Assembly (NCBI GenBank): GCA_002869565.1
Contig: PKUJ01000017.1
Location: 31,853 to 95,852, forward strand
From: Arcobacter sp.
GTDB taxonomy: Bacteria > Campylobacterota > Campylobacteria > Campylobacterales > Arcobacteraceae
Direction of reading: 5' to 3'
DNA length: 64,000 nt
Shown: positions 18,055-27,594 of the stretch, one piece after another
Layout of the letters: each line of letters opens with the position of its first letter
How positions within the stretch are numbered: the stretch's first letter is position 1
Made by a program: the position numbers and the translations under genes
The notes under the pieces: model-generated
The model's input: the letters and a program-made list of their open reading frames with translations, nothing else
The model's database searches: none
What the model was told of the DNA's origin: nothing

Positions 18055-19545
18055 ATGTTACAATTTTATAAAAGGGTGCAAGTGTTGAGAATATTTTTTA
18101 TAGTTTTTTGTTTACTTATTTCTTATGTTTTTTCTAAAGAAGTTACTTTAAATTTAAATCAAGCAATCGATTTAGCAATTAAAAATAATGGGCTAAATAG
18201 AATTTCAAAATTAAATTTAGATCTTGCAAATGCCTTATATGAACAAGCATTAAGTGCAAATTATCCTAGTATAGATGCAATTTTGTATGCTAATACAGAT
18301 AGAAGAGATACAGTTTTTCAACAAAGAGGTAATTTTACTCTTACATCTGAAATGACAAAAACTTTTGCTTTAGCAAATACTTTAAATATTCCTGCTGGTC
18401 CAGCAAGAGATGCTACACAAGCTAGTATATCAGCAATTCCTGCCAGTTCTTTTCCTCAAGGAACAATTAGCGCTGATCTTGATGCTATTGCAAAAGGTCG
18501 AGATACAGTACGAGGTCAATTGGAAGTTAATTATCCACTTTATACAGGTGGAAAAATATCAGCTATTATTGAACAAGCAAGATTAAATAAAGATATTACA
18601 AAACAATCAATAATAAGAAATCAAAATAGTATTATATATGATGTTAAAAGATATTTTTATGGATATATCCTAACTGATGAACTATCTAAACTTGCAAAAA
18701 GCGTTTACAAGAATATGAAATTTAGTACAGATTTAGCAAAAGAATTTTTAGAGAATGGAAGTGACCTTAAAATTAATAGAACTGATTATTTAAATGCAAA
18801 ACTTACAACTTCTCTTATTCAATCTACTTTAACAAAAATAGAGTTAAATAAGAAAATGCTAGAGAATGCAATTGCAAATCTTGTAGGTCTAAAATATAGT
18901 GATGAAGTAAAAATTAAATATCAAAAACAACAGATTTTAAAAGAAAATAGATCTTTGCAAGAATTAATAAAAAAAGCTTATGTTTTAAATCCAGATATGA
19001 ATAGCATAAATATTGCTCTTAAAATAAAAGATGAACAAATAAATGAAGCTAGTTCAGATTATTATCCTATGGTAAATCTTTTTGGAAATGTAAGTCATAC
19101 TTATAATTCATATGAATATGGATATTTAAATAAAGATGATGAAAACAGTTGGAGTTTAGGTGTTGCTATAAAAATGTCTTTATTTAATGGCGCTAGAACT
19201 AAAAATAAAATTTTAGAGAAAAAAATAGATAAGAAAATCGTTGATGAACAGAAATTACTTTTAGAAGAAGGATTGGCTATACAACTTAAAAATGAATTTA
19301 TAAAAAGTTCAACGGGTTATAAACAAATTCAGATATTAAAAGATGCTGTGGCAACAGCAAGTGAAAATAGCAAGATGAATTTAAAAGGATTTCAATATGA
19401 GATGGTAGATGCAAAAGATTTAATTCAATCCCAACTAATTGAAGTTTATGTTCGAGCAGACTATTTAAAATATGTTCATGATTATTTAATATCTCTAGCA
19501 ACAATTGATAATTTAGTAGGTTCTAAAGTAGATGAAATTTTTTAA
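18055..19545 (+). CDS. TolC-family outer-membrane protein
   Basis: The protein has up to 496 residues. A GTG (18082) or TTG (18085) behind AAAGGG at 18071-18076 may be the true start, giving a typical signal peptide (LRIFFIVFCLLISYVFS). The mature part starts VTLNLNQAIDLAIKNN and holds two TolC-type repeats. The first has YPSIDAILYANTD and LEVNYPLYTGGKISAII. The second has SSDYYPMVNLFGNVSHTY and WSLGVAIKMSLFNGARTKNKI. It should form a trimeric outer-membrane channel with a periplasmic alpha-barrel. No adaptor or RND pump gene follows. Instead its end overlaps the next gene by 14 bases. Confidence 0.85.
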   Translation: MLQFYKRVQVLRIFFIVFCLLISYVFSKEVTLNLNQAIDLAIKNNGLNRISKLNLDLANALYEQALSANYPSIDAILYANTDRRDTVFQQRGNFTLTSEMTKTFALANTLNIPAGPARDATQASISAIPASSFPQGTISADLDAIAKGRDTVRGQLEVNYPLYTGGKISAIIEQARLNKDITKQSIIRNQNSIIYDVKRYFYGYILTDELSKLAKSVYKNMKFSTDLAKEFLENGSDLKINRTDYLNAKLTTSLIQSTLTKIELNKKMLENAIANLVGLKYSDEVKIKYQKQQILKENRSLQELIKKAYVLNPDMNSINIALKIKDEQINEASSDYYPMVNLFGNVSHTYNSYEYGYLNKDDENSWSLGVAIKMSLFNGARTKNKILEKKIDKKIVDEQKLLLEEGLAIQLKNEFIKSSTGYKQIQILKDAVATASENSKMNLKGFQYEMVDAKDLIQSQLIEVYVRADYLKYVHDYLISLATIDNLVGSKVDEIF

Positions 19546-20416
19546 ATATATACTAATAGTATTAGTACTTAATTTATCTCTTCAAGCAAATTTAGATGAT
19601 GGATTCTATTTTGGAGTATCTATATATAAGTTTGATAAGTCAAGTCAAAGTCGTACAAAACGTTCAGTTTTAAAGATTATGGAAGAATGGGAAAAATTAT
19701 TTGATAAAAAAATAAAAATTATATTTATTGAAAATGAGGAAAACTTATTAAAAGATTTTAAAAAATTTGAGAAGATGAATGCAATTATTACTTTTACTAC
19801 ATTTTATTTAAAAAATAAAGAAGAACTAAAAAAATATTCTGTTAAACCTTTTATAGTTAGTGCTGGTGAATCTAAAAAAACTAGTTATTATTTAGTTGCA
19901 AATAAAAATTCTAATATTAAATTAATTAAAGATTTAAAGAATAAAACTTTTAGTTATTATACCGTTGATAAAGGATATAGTATTTGGCTTGATTATTTAA
20001 TAAGAAAGAATTTAAATACTAGTTTACATGAAATTATAAAAAAGAAGAATAATGTATCTAAAGATAAAAAATTACTTTTAGATGTATATTTTAATAAATC
20101 TGATTTTACTGTTGTTTCTAAAATAATTTATGATGATATGATTCTCTTAAATCCTTCTATTAGAAAAAATTTAACAATCATAGAAAAATCAAAACCTATG
20201 TTCTTTTTTGGATTGGGATTACTTCATAAAGATACTTCACCCGAATTAATTGATCTTTTTATAAAAATATTTGAAAGTGGCGAATTTAATAAAAAGTTCA
20301 GTGAAGTATATAAACTTTTAAATCTATATGGAATACAAAAAAGTTCATATGAAGAGTTAAAAGATTTAGATGATTTTTATGATGAATATAAAGAATTGAA
20401 AAAGAGTAATAAGTGA
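19532..20416 (+). CDS. PhnD-like periplasmic substrate-binding protein (first copy)
   Basis: The 294-residue protein has a signal peptide (residues about 1-19, ending LQAN) and then the fold pattern of PhnD/SsuA-type binding proteins: FYFGVSIYKFDKSSQS, a K-rich first lobe, KPFIVSAGE, IKLIKDLKNKTFSYYTVD and KPMFFFGLGLLHKDTSPEL near the C-terminus. No ABC permease or ATPase gene is adjacent. The gene overlaps the TolC-like gene upstream, and its TGA overlaps the GTG start of the kinase gene. It more probably senses a ligand for the kinase than feeds a transporter. The ligand is unknown. Confidence 0.75.
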   Translation: MKFFKYILIVLVLNLSLQANLDDGFYFGVSIYKFDKSSQSRTKRSVLKIMEEWEKLFDKKIKIIFIENEENLLKDFKKFEKMNAIITFTTFYLKNKEELKKYSVKPFIVSAGESKKTSYYLVANKNSNIKLIKDLKNKTFSYYTVDKGYSIWLDYLIRKNLNTSLHEIIKKKNNVSKDKKLLLDVYFNKSDFTVVSKIIYDDMILLNPSIRKNLTIIEKSKPMFFFGLGLLHKDTSPELIDLFIKIFESGEFNKKFSEVYKLLNLYGIQKSSYEELKDLDDFYDEYKELKKSNK

Positions 20417-22014
20417 CTTTTTTTGATAACAAAATTTTTATTAAAATTTTTAAATTAATGTTTACATCAATTCTATTTTTTAGTATTATCTTCACAATAT
20501 ATTCAATTTCAAATCAAAAGGAACAAATTTTAAAATCGCTTAATCTTGAAGCTAGCGGAATTGCAAAAATGTTAACATACATATCTTCTGATGCAATAGT
20601 TTTAGATGATGGTGCATTTTTAATAGAATTTAATTCTGAATTTATTAGAGAAAACAAATCCTTAGAGAATATAATCCTAGCTAAACTTGATGGAACAAAT
20701 TATTTGATAAAAAAAGATAGCTGGTCTTATGAAGAAAATCTTGACGAAAGTTTATTTAAAAAACAAAAAAATGAGATAAATTCAGAAATTATTTTTTCAC
20801 CAATTATGAAAAAAGAGATTTTTCATTATGTATATCCTATTATTTTCTCAGGTACAAATTGGGGATGGATACATTTAAGCCTTTCTTTAGATGATTATAA
20901 TAAAAAATTAAAATCAATGTATACTGAGTATATAACTTTTTTTTCTAGTCTATTATTGATTACATTCTTTATTTCATATTTGATTGCTAAGAGTTTGTCT
21001 GACCCAATTATCAAATTAAATAGAGTGGCAAACCAGATTTCAAGGGGATATTTAGATTTAAGAAGTGATTATAAAAGTGATGATGAATTAGGTGAGTTAT
21101 CAAAAACCTTTAACACAATGATTACAAAAATTCAAGAATCACAAGATGCTCTAAAAGCATCCCACGAAAAGCTTGAAGATAGAGTTAAAGATAGAACTTT
21201 AGAATTATATGAGACAAATCAAGAACTTGAAGATAAAAGTAGACAACTTGAAGAATTAAATAAAAATCTTGATGTAAAAGTAAAAGAAGAAGTGAAAAAA
21301 AGGCTTAAAAATGAGGGTCTTTTAATTCAGCAGTCTAGACTTGCAGCCATGGGTGAAATGCTTGGAAATATAGCTCATCAATGGAGACAACCTCTTTCTG
21401 TCATTACAACTGCTGCTTCTGGAATGAAACTTGAAAAAGAATTAGGTCTTGATAGTATTGAGAGTGAGAATGAAAGATTTAATTTAATTATAAAAACAGC
21501 AAATTTTTTATCAAATACAATTGAAGATTTTAGTAATTTTTTTAAACCTAATAAAAACAAAGAATATTTTTATATACAAGATAGAGTTGAACAATCTTTA
21601 GGATTAGTTGGAGCTAGTTTAAACTTTCATTATATTAATATTGAAAAAGACTACTCTTGTGAAGAAAAAGTATATGGTTTTCCAAATGAGTTTGCTCAAG
21701 CCGTATTAAATATTTTAAATAATGCAAAAGATATATTAGTTCAAAAAAATATAGAAAATCCTACAATTAAAATTAGAGTTTTTAAAAAAAATGCTTATGG
21801 ATATCTTGAGATAGAAGACAATGGAGGAGGGATAGAGGAGAAAATTATGGATAAAATATTTGATCCTTATTTTACAACAAAACACCAAAGTCAAGGGACT
21901 GGAATAGGACTTTATATGTCAAAGATTATTATTGAACAAAATATGGAAGGTAAACTTGAAGTTAGAAATTGTAAGAATGGAGTAATTTTTTCTGTTGCTA
22001 TTCATATAATATAA
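20413..22014 (+). CDS. Membrane sensor histidine kinase
   Basis: The 533-residue protein starts at GTG (20413), overlapping the previous stop. TM1 is at about residues 10-31, a periplasmic sensor of about 140 residues follows, and TM2 is at about 173-193. Then come a HAMP domain (SDPIIKLNRVANQIS), a long coiled coil (about 247-305) and a phosphoacceptor box AMGEMLGNIAHQWRQPL with His322. The ATPase domain has NILNNAKDIL (N box), IEDNGGGIEE (G1), FDPYFTTK (F) and GTGIGLYMSK (G2). It should autophosphorylate and pass phosphate to a response regulator, but none is encoded here. It sits between two PhnD-like genes. Confidence 0.9.
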   Translation: MTFFDNKIFIKIFKLMFTSILFFSIIFTIYSISNQKEQILKSLNLEASGIAKMLTYISSDAIVLDDGAFLIEFNSEFIRENKSLENIILAKLDGTNYLIKKDSWSYEENLDESLFKKQKNEINSEIIFSPIMKKEIFHYVYPIIFSGTNWGWIHLSLSLDDYNKKLKSMYTEYITFFSSLLLITFFISYLIAKSLSDPIIKLNRVANQISRGYLDLRSDYKSDDELGELSKTFNTMITKIQESQDALKASHEKLEDRVKDRTLELYETNQELEDKSRQLEELNKNLDVKVKEEVKKRLKNEGLLIQQSRLAAMGEMLGNIAHQWRQPLSVITTAASGMKLEKELGLDSIESENERFNLIIKTANFLSNTIEDFSNFFKPNKNKEYFYIQDRVEQSLGLVGASLNFHYINIEKDYSCEEKVYGFPNEFAQAVLNILNNAKDILVQKNIENPTIKIRVFKKNAYGYLEIEDNGGGIEEKIMDKIFDPYFTTKHQSQGTGIGLYMSKIIIEQNMEGKLEVRNCKNGVIFSVAIHII

Positions 22015-22028
22015 AAAGGGGAAATAAA

Positions 22029-22892
22029 ATGAAATTTTTAAGAGTAATATTTGTATTTTTTTTACTGTTTTCTAATCTCTATTCTTCCTCTGTAGCCCTA
22101 AAAATAGGTATACTTTATGAGAAATTATTCGCTACAAAAAAAGAGGCTACAATTGGCCTTAAATTATGGGTAAAGCAAATAAATGAGAGTAATTATGGGA
22201 ATATAGAAGCAGAATTTTATGATGATGAAAATAAATTAATTAAAGATTTTAAAAATAATAAAATTCAAATACTTATCTCTGATGCTACATTATATTATGA
22301 AAATAAAAAAATAATAGATGAATATAGAGATATTAAATGGATAATGAGTCGTTCAGAAAATATATTTACTCAGTTTTATCTAATAAAAAATAGTCAATCA
22401 AAAATAGATTTTGATAATTTTGATGTAAAAAAAATATATTACAAAGAAAATATGGCAAAAATATGGTTTGATAATATACTTTTAAAAAGTGTAAAGAATA
22501 AACAAACTAATTTTAAACTATATGAAAAAATTGAAAAATCAAAAAAACTAATTTTTAATGTATTTTTCAATAAAAATGATGTTTCTATTATCTCGAAAGA
22601 TTTATATGATTCAATGTCCAAATTAAATCCTCAAATAAAGTCAAAAATTCAAATAATAAAAAAATCTAAAGCAATATTTTTTACTGGAATTGGTTTTTCA
22701 AGAAAAAACTTAGATAAAGTGCATAGTGGAATGATGAAAAAAATGACAGATGATTTTTCTAATTCTAAAAAAAATTTCGAGGTTATATCTTTTATAGATA
22801 TTCAAAAAATATTTTTATTAAAAGATGGTGATTTGAATGAATTAGATAAATTTTATAAAGAGTATTTTAAGTCAAAAAAGATTAAGAAATAG
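22029..22892 (+). CDS. PhnD-like periplasmic substrate-binding protein (second copy)
   Basis: The 287-residue protein starts at ATG 22029 behind AAAAGGGG. It has a signal peptide (about residues 1-20) and the same plan as the protein at 19532: LKIGILYEKL, KLIKDFKNNKIQILISDATLYY, a C-terminal KAIFFTGIGFSRKNLDKVHSG, and a tail with ELDKFYKEYFKS matching DLDDFYDEYKEL of the other copy. The two are diverged paralogues flanking one kinase. The charged surface is lysine-rich. No transport partner is present, so a sensory role is inferred. Confidence 0.7.
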   Translation: MKFLRVIFVFFLLFSNLYSSSVALKIGILYEKLFATKKEATIGLKLWVKQINESNYGNIEAEFYDDENKLIKDFKNNKIQILISDATLYYENKKIIDEYRDIKWIMSRSENIFTQFYLIKNSQSKIDFDNFDVKKIYYKENMAKIWFDNILLKSVKNKQTNFKLYEKIEKSKKLIFNVFFNKNDVSIISKDLYDSMSKLNPQIKSKIQIIKKSKAIFFTGIGFSRKNLDKVHSGMMKKMTDDFSNSKKNFEVISFIDIQKIFLLKDGDLNELDKFYKEYFKSKKIKK

Positions 22893-22929
22893 TTTACTTT
22901 TTCGAAATATAAAATTTAGTACTTTTAGA

Positions 22930-22935
22930 TATAAT
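22930..22935 (+). promoter_or_regulatory. Putative -10 box placing the transcription start at the ATG of 22942
   Basis: A perfect TATAAT lies six bases before the ATG, and no Shine-Dalgarno sequence is present. With usual spacing, transcription would begin at or next to the start codon. Confidence 0.45.
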
Positions 22936-22941
22936 ACCACT

Positions 22942-24369
22942 ATGAAAAAAATATTAGTAATTCTTGATGGTATTGTTGCAAAAAAACTTATGCAGAGAAT
23001 TGTTGAGTCTAACACTAGAGACAACAGTTATGACGTAGTTTATATGAATGACGATGTACTACCTGAACAAAAAGCTTCGAACTTTACATTTTATAAATTT
23101 GATCCAACATCAGAGTCAAAATTGGGTATGGTTTTAGATAAAGATATCCATTCACAAGCTTTGGTTGCCTTAAACTCAAAAGAAGAGATGTTAAATGTAA
23201 TTAAAAATATTAAAGCAAGAAAAAAAAATCTTCAAGTATCTATTTTAGATTATTGGGGAATTAAACTTGATGACCCTTATGTAAATATATATAAAGGGAT
23301 TGAAGTATTAGCAAATGGTATGGTAGAAAGACTTCCAAATATTCCTGTAATGGCTCAAAATATTGGCTTAAAACAGGGGGAGATTATGGAAATAAAAATT
23401 CCATTTGGGAGTTCATATGCATATAGATATATTGGTTCAATTGAACAAAATGAATGGAAAATCTTTGGTTTATATAGAAATGAACAGCTTATAAATATAA
23501 AACCTTCTTTGATTTTAAAACCTAATGATGTAATTTTGGTAATTGGAAAACCTACTGTTTTAATGCAAGTTTATAATGCAATAGGGAAGTCTCAAGGTCA
23601 ATTTCCTATGCCTTTTGGACATAATATTTATTTATACTTAGATTTATTTTTACAGAATAAACAAAGAATTATTGATGTGATAAATGAACTTAAGTATTTA
23701 AATCGAAGACTAAAAAAACAAAAACTTATTATAAGAATCACTAGACCTACAACCGTAGGAATTATTGATTTAATTAAGAATAGTTTTGAGGAAGATAAAA
23801 ATATTGAGATAAAAATGGATTATCATAATCTAGGAATGATAAAACTCTTAAAGAATGATATTAAAGTTTATGATATTGGGGTTGTTATTTTAACAAATGA
23901 AATGTTGAAGAATAGGAAACATACAAAAGATATTTTAAGTTTAAGAGTTCCAATTTTTAAATTAGGAGATACTTTAGAAGGGTCGATTAAAAAGACAGTT
24001 GTCTTAATTAATGATGTAAATTCTTATGAACAAATATCTCCTGTAGTGTTTGATGTATCAAGTCAACTTAAAACAAAAACAAGAATTTTTGATATGGATC
24101 CTCTAGGGGAAAATGAGGATAAAACAAATCTTTTAGACCATTTTGAAAATCTTGCAAAAATATTTAATCAAAAAATTGAGATTATTTCAAATGAAAAAAA
24201 TCCAATTAGAGAACTTAAAAAGCAGACAAATACTTTACAAATATTACCTTTAAAAGAGAATATGTTTAAACCAAGATTTTCTTGGAAATTTTTATATACA
24301 AACCCTGACTTAATATCTTTTGATATAAACAAATATAGTCAATTATTAATACCAATTATAGAAGAATAA
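22942..24369 (+). CDS. COG3400-type TrkA-domain protein
   Basis: The 475-residue soluble protein is of the Campylobacterota COG3400 type. It has a Rossmann-like N-terminal half (KKILVILDGIVAKKLMQRIV). A TrkA-C-like segment follows around residues 140-215 (LKQGEIMEIKIPFGSSYAYRYI, LILKPNDVILVIGKP), then a second regulatory half (FDVSSQLKTKTRIFDMDPLG). TrkA-C domains bind nucleotides and gate potassium channels or transporters; no membrane partner is adjacent. A TATAAT hexamer ends only six bases before the ATG, and there is no ribosome binding site, which suggests a leaderless transcript. Confidence 0.75.
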   Translation: MKKILVILDGIVAKKLMQRIVESNTRDNSYDVVYMNDDVLPEQKASNFTFYKFDPTSESKLGMVLDKDIHSQALVALNSKEEMLNVIKNIKARKKNLQVSILDYWGIKLDDPYVNIYKGIEVLANGMVERLPNIPVMAQNIGLKQGEIMEIKIPFGSSYAYRYIGSIEQNEWKIFGLYRNEQLINIKPSLILKPNDVILVIGKPTVLMQVYNAIGKSQGQFPMPFGHNIYLYLDLFLQNKQRIIDVINELKYLNRRLKKQKLIIRITRPTTVGIIDLIKNSFEEDKNIEIKMDYHNLGMIKLLKNDIKVYDIGVVILTNEMLKNRKHTKDILSLRVPIFKLGDTLEGSIKKTVVLINDVNSYEQISPVVFDVSSQLKTKTRIFDMDPLGENEDKTNLLDHFENLAKIFNQKIEIISNEKNPIRELKKQTNTLQILPLKENMFKPRFSWKFLYTNPDLISFDINKYSQLLIPIIEE

Positions 24370-24381
24370 GGAAAAAATAGA

Positions 24382-25512
24382 ATGAATTTTGAAAAATATC
24401 CATTTGAGAGATTAAATGAATTATTAGAAGATATTAAAGCAAATGAAGAGTACGAATTATCAGTTTTAACTATAGGTGAACCAAAATTTGATACACCAGA
24501 ATTTATACAAAAATCTCTGAAAGAAAATACTAATTTACTACAAAAATATCCAGCTAGTTCAGGAACTCCTGAATTAAAAGAAGCCATGATAAATTTTGTA
24601 CAAAAAAGATTTAATGTGAAACTCGAAATGAGTCAAATCATTCCTACTTTTGGGACAAGAGAAGTTTTATTTAATTTCCCACAATTTGCATTATTTGATA
24701 AAAAAAATCCAACTATTGCTTTTCCTAATCCATTCTACCAAATTTATGAAGGTGCTGCAACAGCAAGTAGAGCTGAAGTAATTCATATGGATTTAACAAT
24801 TGAAAATGACTTTAAAGCAAATCTTAGTGATGAAGAGTTAAGAAAATGTGATTTAGTAATATTAAATTATCCAAATAACCCAACTGCTGCTGATATGACA
24901 AAAGAAGAGTTAGGAAAATGGGTTAAAAAAGCTATAGAATTTGATTTTATTTTAGTTAATGACGAGTGTTATTCTGAAATTTATTTTGATGAGAAAAATA
25001 AACCAGCATCACTTCTTGAAGCTAGTATAGAAGTAGGAAATAGTGAATTTAAAAATGTATTAGTAATGAATTCTATTTCAAAAAGAAGTTCTGCTCCTGG
25101 TTTAAGAAGTGGATTTATTGCCGGAGATAAAAATATTTTAGAAGAGTATATGAAATATAGAACTTATGTGGGTTGTGCTTCTCCTATGCCCTTGCAAAAA
25201 GCAGCGGCCGCTGCCTGGAATGATGAGTCTCATGTGGAAGGTTTTAGAAAAATATATAGAAAAAACTTTGAGATTGCACAAGAAATTTTAGGTCTTAAAC
25301 CTTCTATTGCAACTTTTTATATTTGGTTAAAAGTAGAAGATGAATTAGAATTTACAAGAGAATTATTCAAAGAAAAAAATATTAAAGTTCTTCCTGGAAG
25401 TTTCTTAGGTCGTAATGGAATTGGAAAAGGTTATGTACGAATTGCTTTAGTTGAAAATGAAACTAAAACAAGAGAAGTCTTGACTAGATTAAAGGATTTT
25501 ATTGATGGATAA
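24382..25512 (+). CDS. dapC: PLP-dependent aminotransferase, probably succinyldiaminopimelate transaminase
   Basis: The 376-residue fold-type I aminotransferase has SVLTIGEPKFDTPEF near the start, YPASSGTPELKEAM, LNYPNNPTAADMT, VNDECYSEIYF (PLP-ring Asp region) and the lysine motif SISKRSSAPGLRSGF. This SKRS-(N/S)-x-PGLRSG form is seen in DapC-type enzymes of lysine and diaminopimelate synthesis. Two genes downstream is murC, so a role in peptidoglycan precursor supply fits. The exact substrate is inferred. Its end overlaps the next gene by 8 bases. Confidence 0.75.
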   Translation: MNFEKYPFERLNELLEDIKANEEYELSVLTIGEPKFDTPEFIQKSLKENTNLLQKYPASSGTPELKEAMINFVQKRFNVKLEMSQIIPTFGTREVLFNFPQFALFDKKNPTIAFPNPFYQIYEGAATASRAEVIHMDLTIENDFKANLSDEELRKCDLVILNYPNNPTAADMTKEELGKWVKKAIEFDFILVNDECYSEIYFDEKNKPASLLEASIEVGNSEFKNVLVMNSISKRSSAPGLRSGFIAGDKNILEEYMKYRTYVGCASPMPLQKAAAAAWNDESHVEGFRKIYRKNFEIAQEILGLKPSIATFYIWLKVEDELEFTRELFKEKNIKVLPGSFLGRNGIGKGYVRIALVENETKTREVLTRLKDFIDG

Positions 25513-26086
25513 AGAGCAATTACACGAAGCTAGAACAAATCCAGATTTTTTAAAATATTTAGAAGAAACAAGAGTTGATGCAATTGCAACAAAAAATATT
25601 TCAGCTTTATATGAAGTTTTAGATTCTTTTTTAGTTTTAGATTTAGATGAAGAGAAAATAAATTCAGTTTATCAACATATCTTACAGATTTCATTTGAAA
25701 ATGTAGAAAAAATTGTAAATGAAAATAGAAAATTAAAACTTGAAGGCGATGACCTTTTTTATGTTAGAGCTTTTTATGAACATGCAGTTGAAAAATGGAG
25801 TTATGAGAACTTTGATGGAGCAAAAGAATTAATCTTTGTTTTATCAAATATAACAGAAGATGAATTGCTTTGTTCTGCTTTACAAGTTCATATTGTGGCT
25901 TTATCAAAAAATATAGATTTAGATAGTTTTTACGAAAAAGAAGTTGATTTGAACTCTTCTACTGATGAAGAAAAATATGGATATTTTATTACAAATTTTA
26001 ATTATGATAAAAAAGAGTATTTAGAAAATAATATTAAAACTCTCGAAAAAGAGTATGAAAATTTAAAACATTTATTGGAAAGTTAA
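25505..26086 (+). CDS. Hypothetical helical protein upstream of murC
   Basis: The 193-residue acidic soluble protein has no recognised domain. The ATG at 25505 is preferred over the TTG one codon earlier. It is predicted to be almost entirely helical, with leucine-rich amphipathic segments (FLKYLEETRVDAIAT, SALYEVLDSFLVLDLDEEKI, FDGAKELIFVLSNITEDELL) resembling a TPR- or HEAT-like scaffold. It overlaps the aminotransferase gene upstream, and its stop shares bases with the murC start (TAATG). It is therefore translationally linked to cell-wall synthesis genes. The function is unknown. Confidence 0.6.
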   Translation: MDKEQLHEARTNPDFLKYLEETRVDAIATKNISALYEVLDSFLVLDLDEEKINSVYQHILQISFENVEKIVNENRKLKLEGDDLFYVRAFYEHAVEKWSYENFDGAKELIFVLSNITEDELLCSALQVHIVALSKNIDLDSFYEKEVDLNSSTDEEKYGYFITNFNYDKKEYLENNIKTLEKEYENLKHLLES

Positions 26087-27408
26087 TGAAAGTACATTTT
26101 ATAGGAATAGGTGGAATTGGACTTTCTGCCTTAGCCAGATTTTTAAAAAATGATGGGCATGAAATATCAGGTTCTGATATTAAAAGTTCACCAATTACAA
26201 AAGAGTTAATAGGTGAGGGGATTAAAGTAGTTTGTCCTCAAAGTGCTGATAATATTACAGAAGATTATGATATTGTTATCTATTCAGCTGCTGTAACAGA
26301 TGAAAATCCAGAGCTTATTGAAGCAAGACTTAGACAAATTAGAACTCTATCAAGAAAAGAGGCTTTACCCATAATCTTAGGAGATAAAAAAAACTATTGT
26401 GTAGCAGGAGCTCATGGTAAATCAACTACAACTGCTATCTTAGCATCAATATTACAAAGTTCAGCACTTATTGGTGCAATATCAAAAGACTTTGGCTCAA
26501 ACTTTAGATATGTAAATGATTTAGTTGCTTTTGAAGCAGATGAATCTGATGCAAGTTTTCTTTTATCAAATCCATATTGTTCTATTGTAACAAATGCAGA
26601 ACCAGAGCATATGGAATATTATCATTATGATTATGATAAATTTTTTCAAGCATACGAAAGATTTATTGAGCTCGCAACTAAGACAGTTTTAAATGGTGAA
26701 GATGAGTATATCAAAAAGTTAAAAATTGAAAATGGAACATATCTTTATCCAAGTGTAGATATCAAAAACCTATCTTACCTTTTAAAAGATGGTGAACCAT
26801 TTACTAAGTTTGATTTAAAAGAGTATGGTTCTTTTGAAGTTTGGGGATTTGGTTATCATATTGCGATTGATGCATCATTAGCAATTATGGCTGCATTAAA
26901 CGAACTTGAACTCGAAGAAATTAGAATTAATCTTGCAAATTACAAAGGAATCAAAAAAAGATTTGATATAGTTCAAAAAAATAAAAAAATGGTTGTAATT
27001 GATGATTATGCTCATCATCCAACTGAAATTGAAGCAACAATGAAATCGGTTGAACTTTATGATAATCTTACAAATATGAATAGAAGAGTTGTAATATGGC
27101 AACCTCATAAATACTCTAGAACTTCAGATAACCTTGAAGGTTTTAAAAAATGTTTTAGAAGATGTGATGAGCTTGTAATTCTTCCACTATGGACAATTCC
27201 TGGTGAACAAAAAATTGATATAGATTTCCAAAAAGAGTTTGCTCAGTATAATCCAATCTTTGCTGATAGTTTAAAATCCAATCAAGATAAAGTAGAACTT
27301 GTAAAAAATGGAAAAGTGTTTTATGAATTTACAGATGGGATTATTTTAGGTGTTGGTGCAGGAGATATAACTTATCAATTAAGAGAGCATGACAAATATG
27401 TAAAATAA
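26086..27408 (+). CDS. murC: UDP-N-acetylmuramate--L-alanine ligase MurC
   Basis: The 440-residue Mur ligase has the UDP-binding N-terminus VHFIGIGGIGLSALARFL, a central P-loop AGAHGKSTTTA, the SIVTNAEPEHMEYY region, VVIDDYAHHPTEIEAT, and a C-terminal domain with VVIWQPHKYSRT and ILGVGAGDI. The HPTE and HKYSR motifs are typical of MurC. It adds L-alanine to UDP-MurNAc, the first peptide step in peptidoglycan synthesis. The start overlaps the preceding stop (TAATG). Confidence 0.93.
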   Translation: MKVHFIGIGGIGLSALARFLKNDGHEISGSDIKSSPITKELIGEGIKVVCPQSADNITEDYDIVIYSAAVTDENPELIEARLRQIRTLSRKEALPIILGDKKNYCVAGAHGKSTTTAILASILQSSALIGAISKDFGSNFRYVNDLVAFEADESDASFLLSNPYCSIVTNAEPEHMEYYHYDYDKFFQAYERFIELATKTVLNGEDEYIKKLKIENGTYLYPSVDIKNLSYLLKDGEPFTKFDLKEYGSFEVWGFGYHIAIDASLAIMAALNELELEEIRINLANYKGIKKRFDIVQKNKKMVVIDDYAHHPTEIEATMKSVELYDNLTNMNRRVVIWQPHKYSRTSDNLEGFKKCFRRCDELVILPLWTIPGEQKIDIDFQKEFAQYNPIFADSLKSNQDKVELVKNGKVFYEFTDGIILGVGAGDITYQLREHDKYVK

Positions 27409-27594
27409 TTTTTACTTCTTTGTTATAATAAAAAAATATCATATAATATTTATGTAACTAATCTATACAACTCCTTAAATTAACTGTTCTTAATATTAAA
27501 AACAAATTGTTATTATATCATTTACGTAAATAAATGCTACAATAATAATATTAGTATGCTGTGTTCATGCTACACTTCTAAAAAAAGGTTTTTT

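Noticed and set aside
27409..27594. 186-base A/T-rich gap before the chemoreceptor gene, checked for an RNA gene
   Set aside because: It holds possible -10 boxes only. No stable structure or known RNA family is visible.
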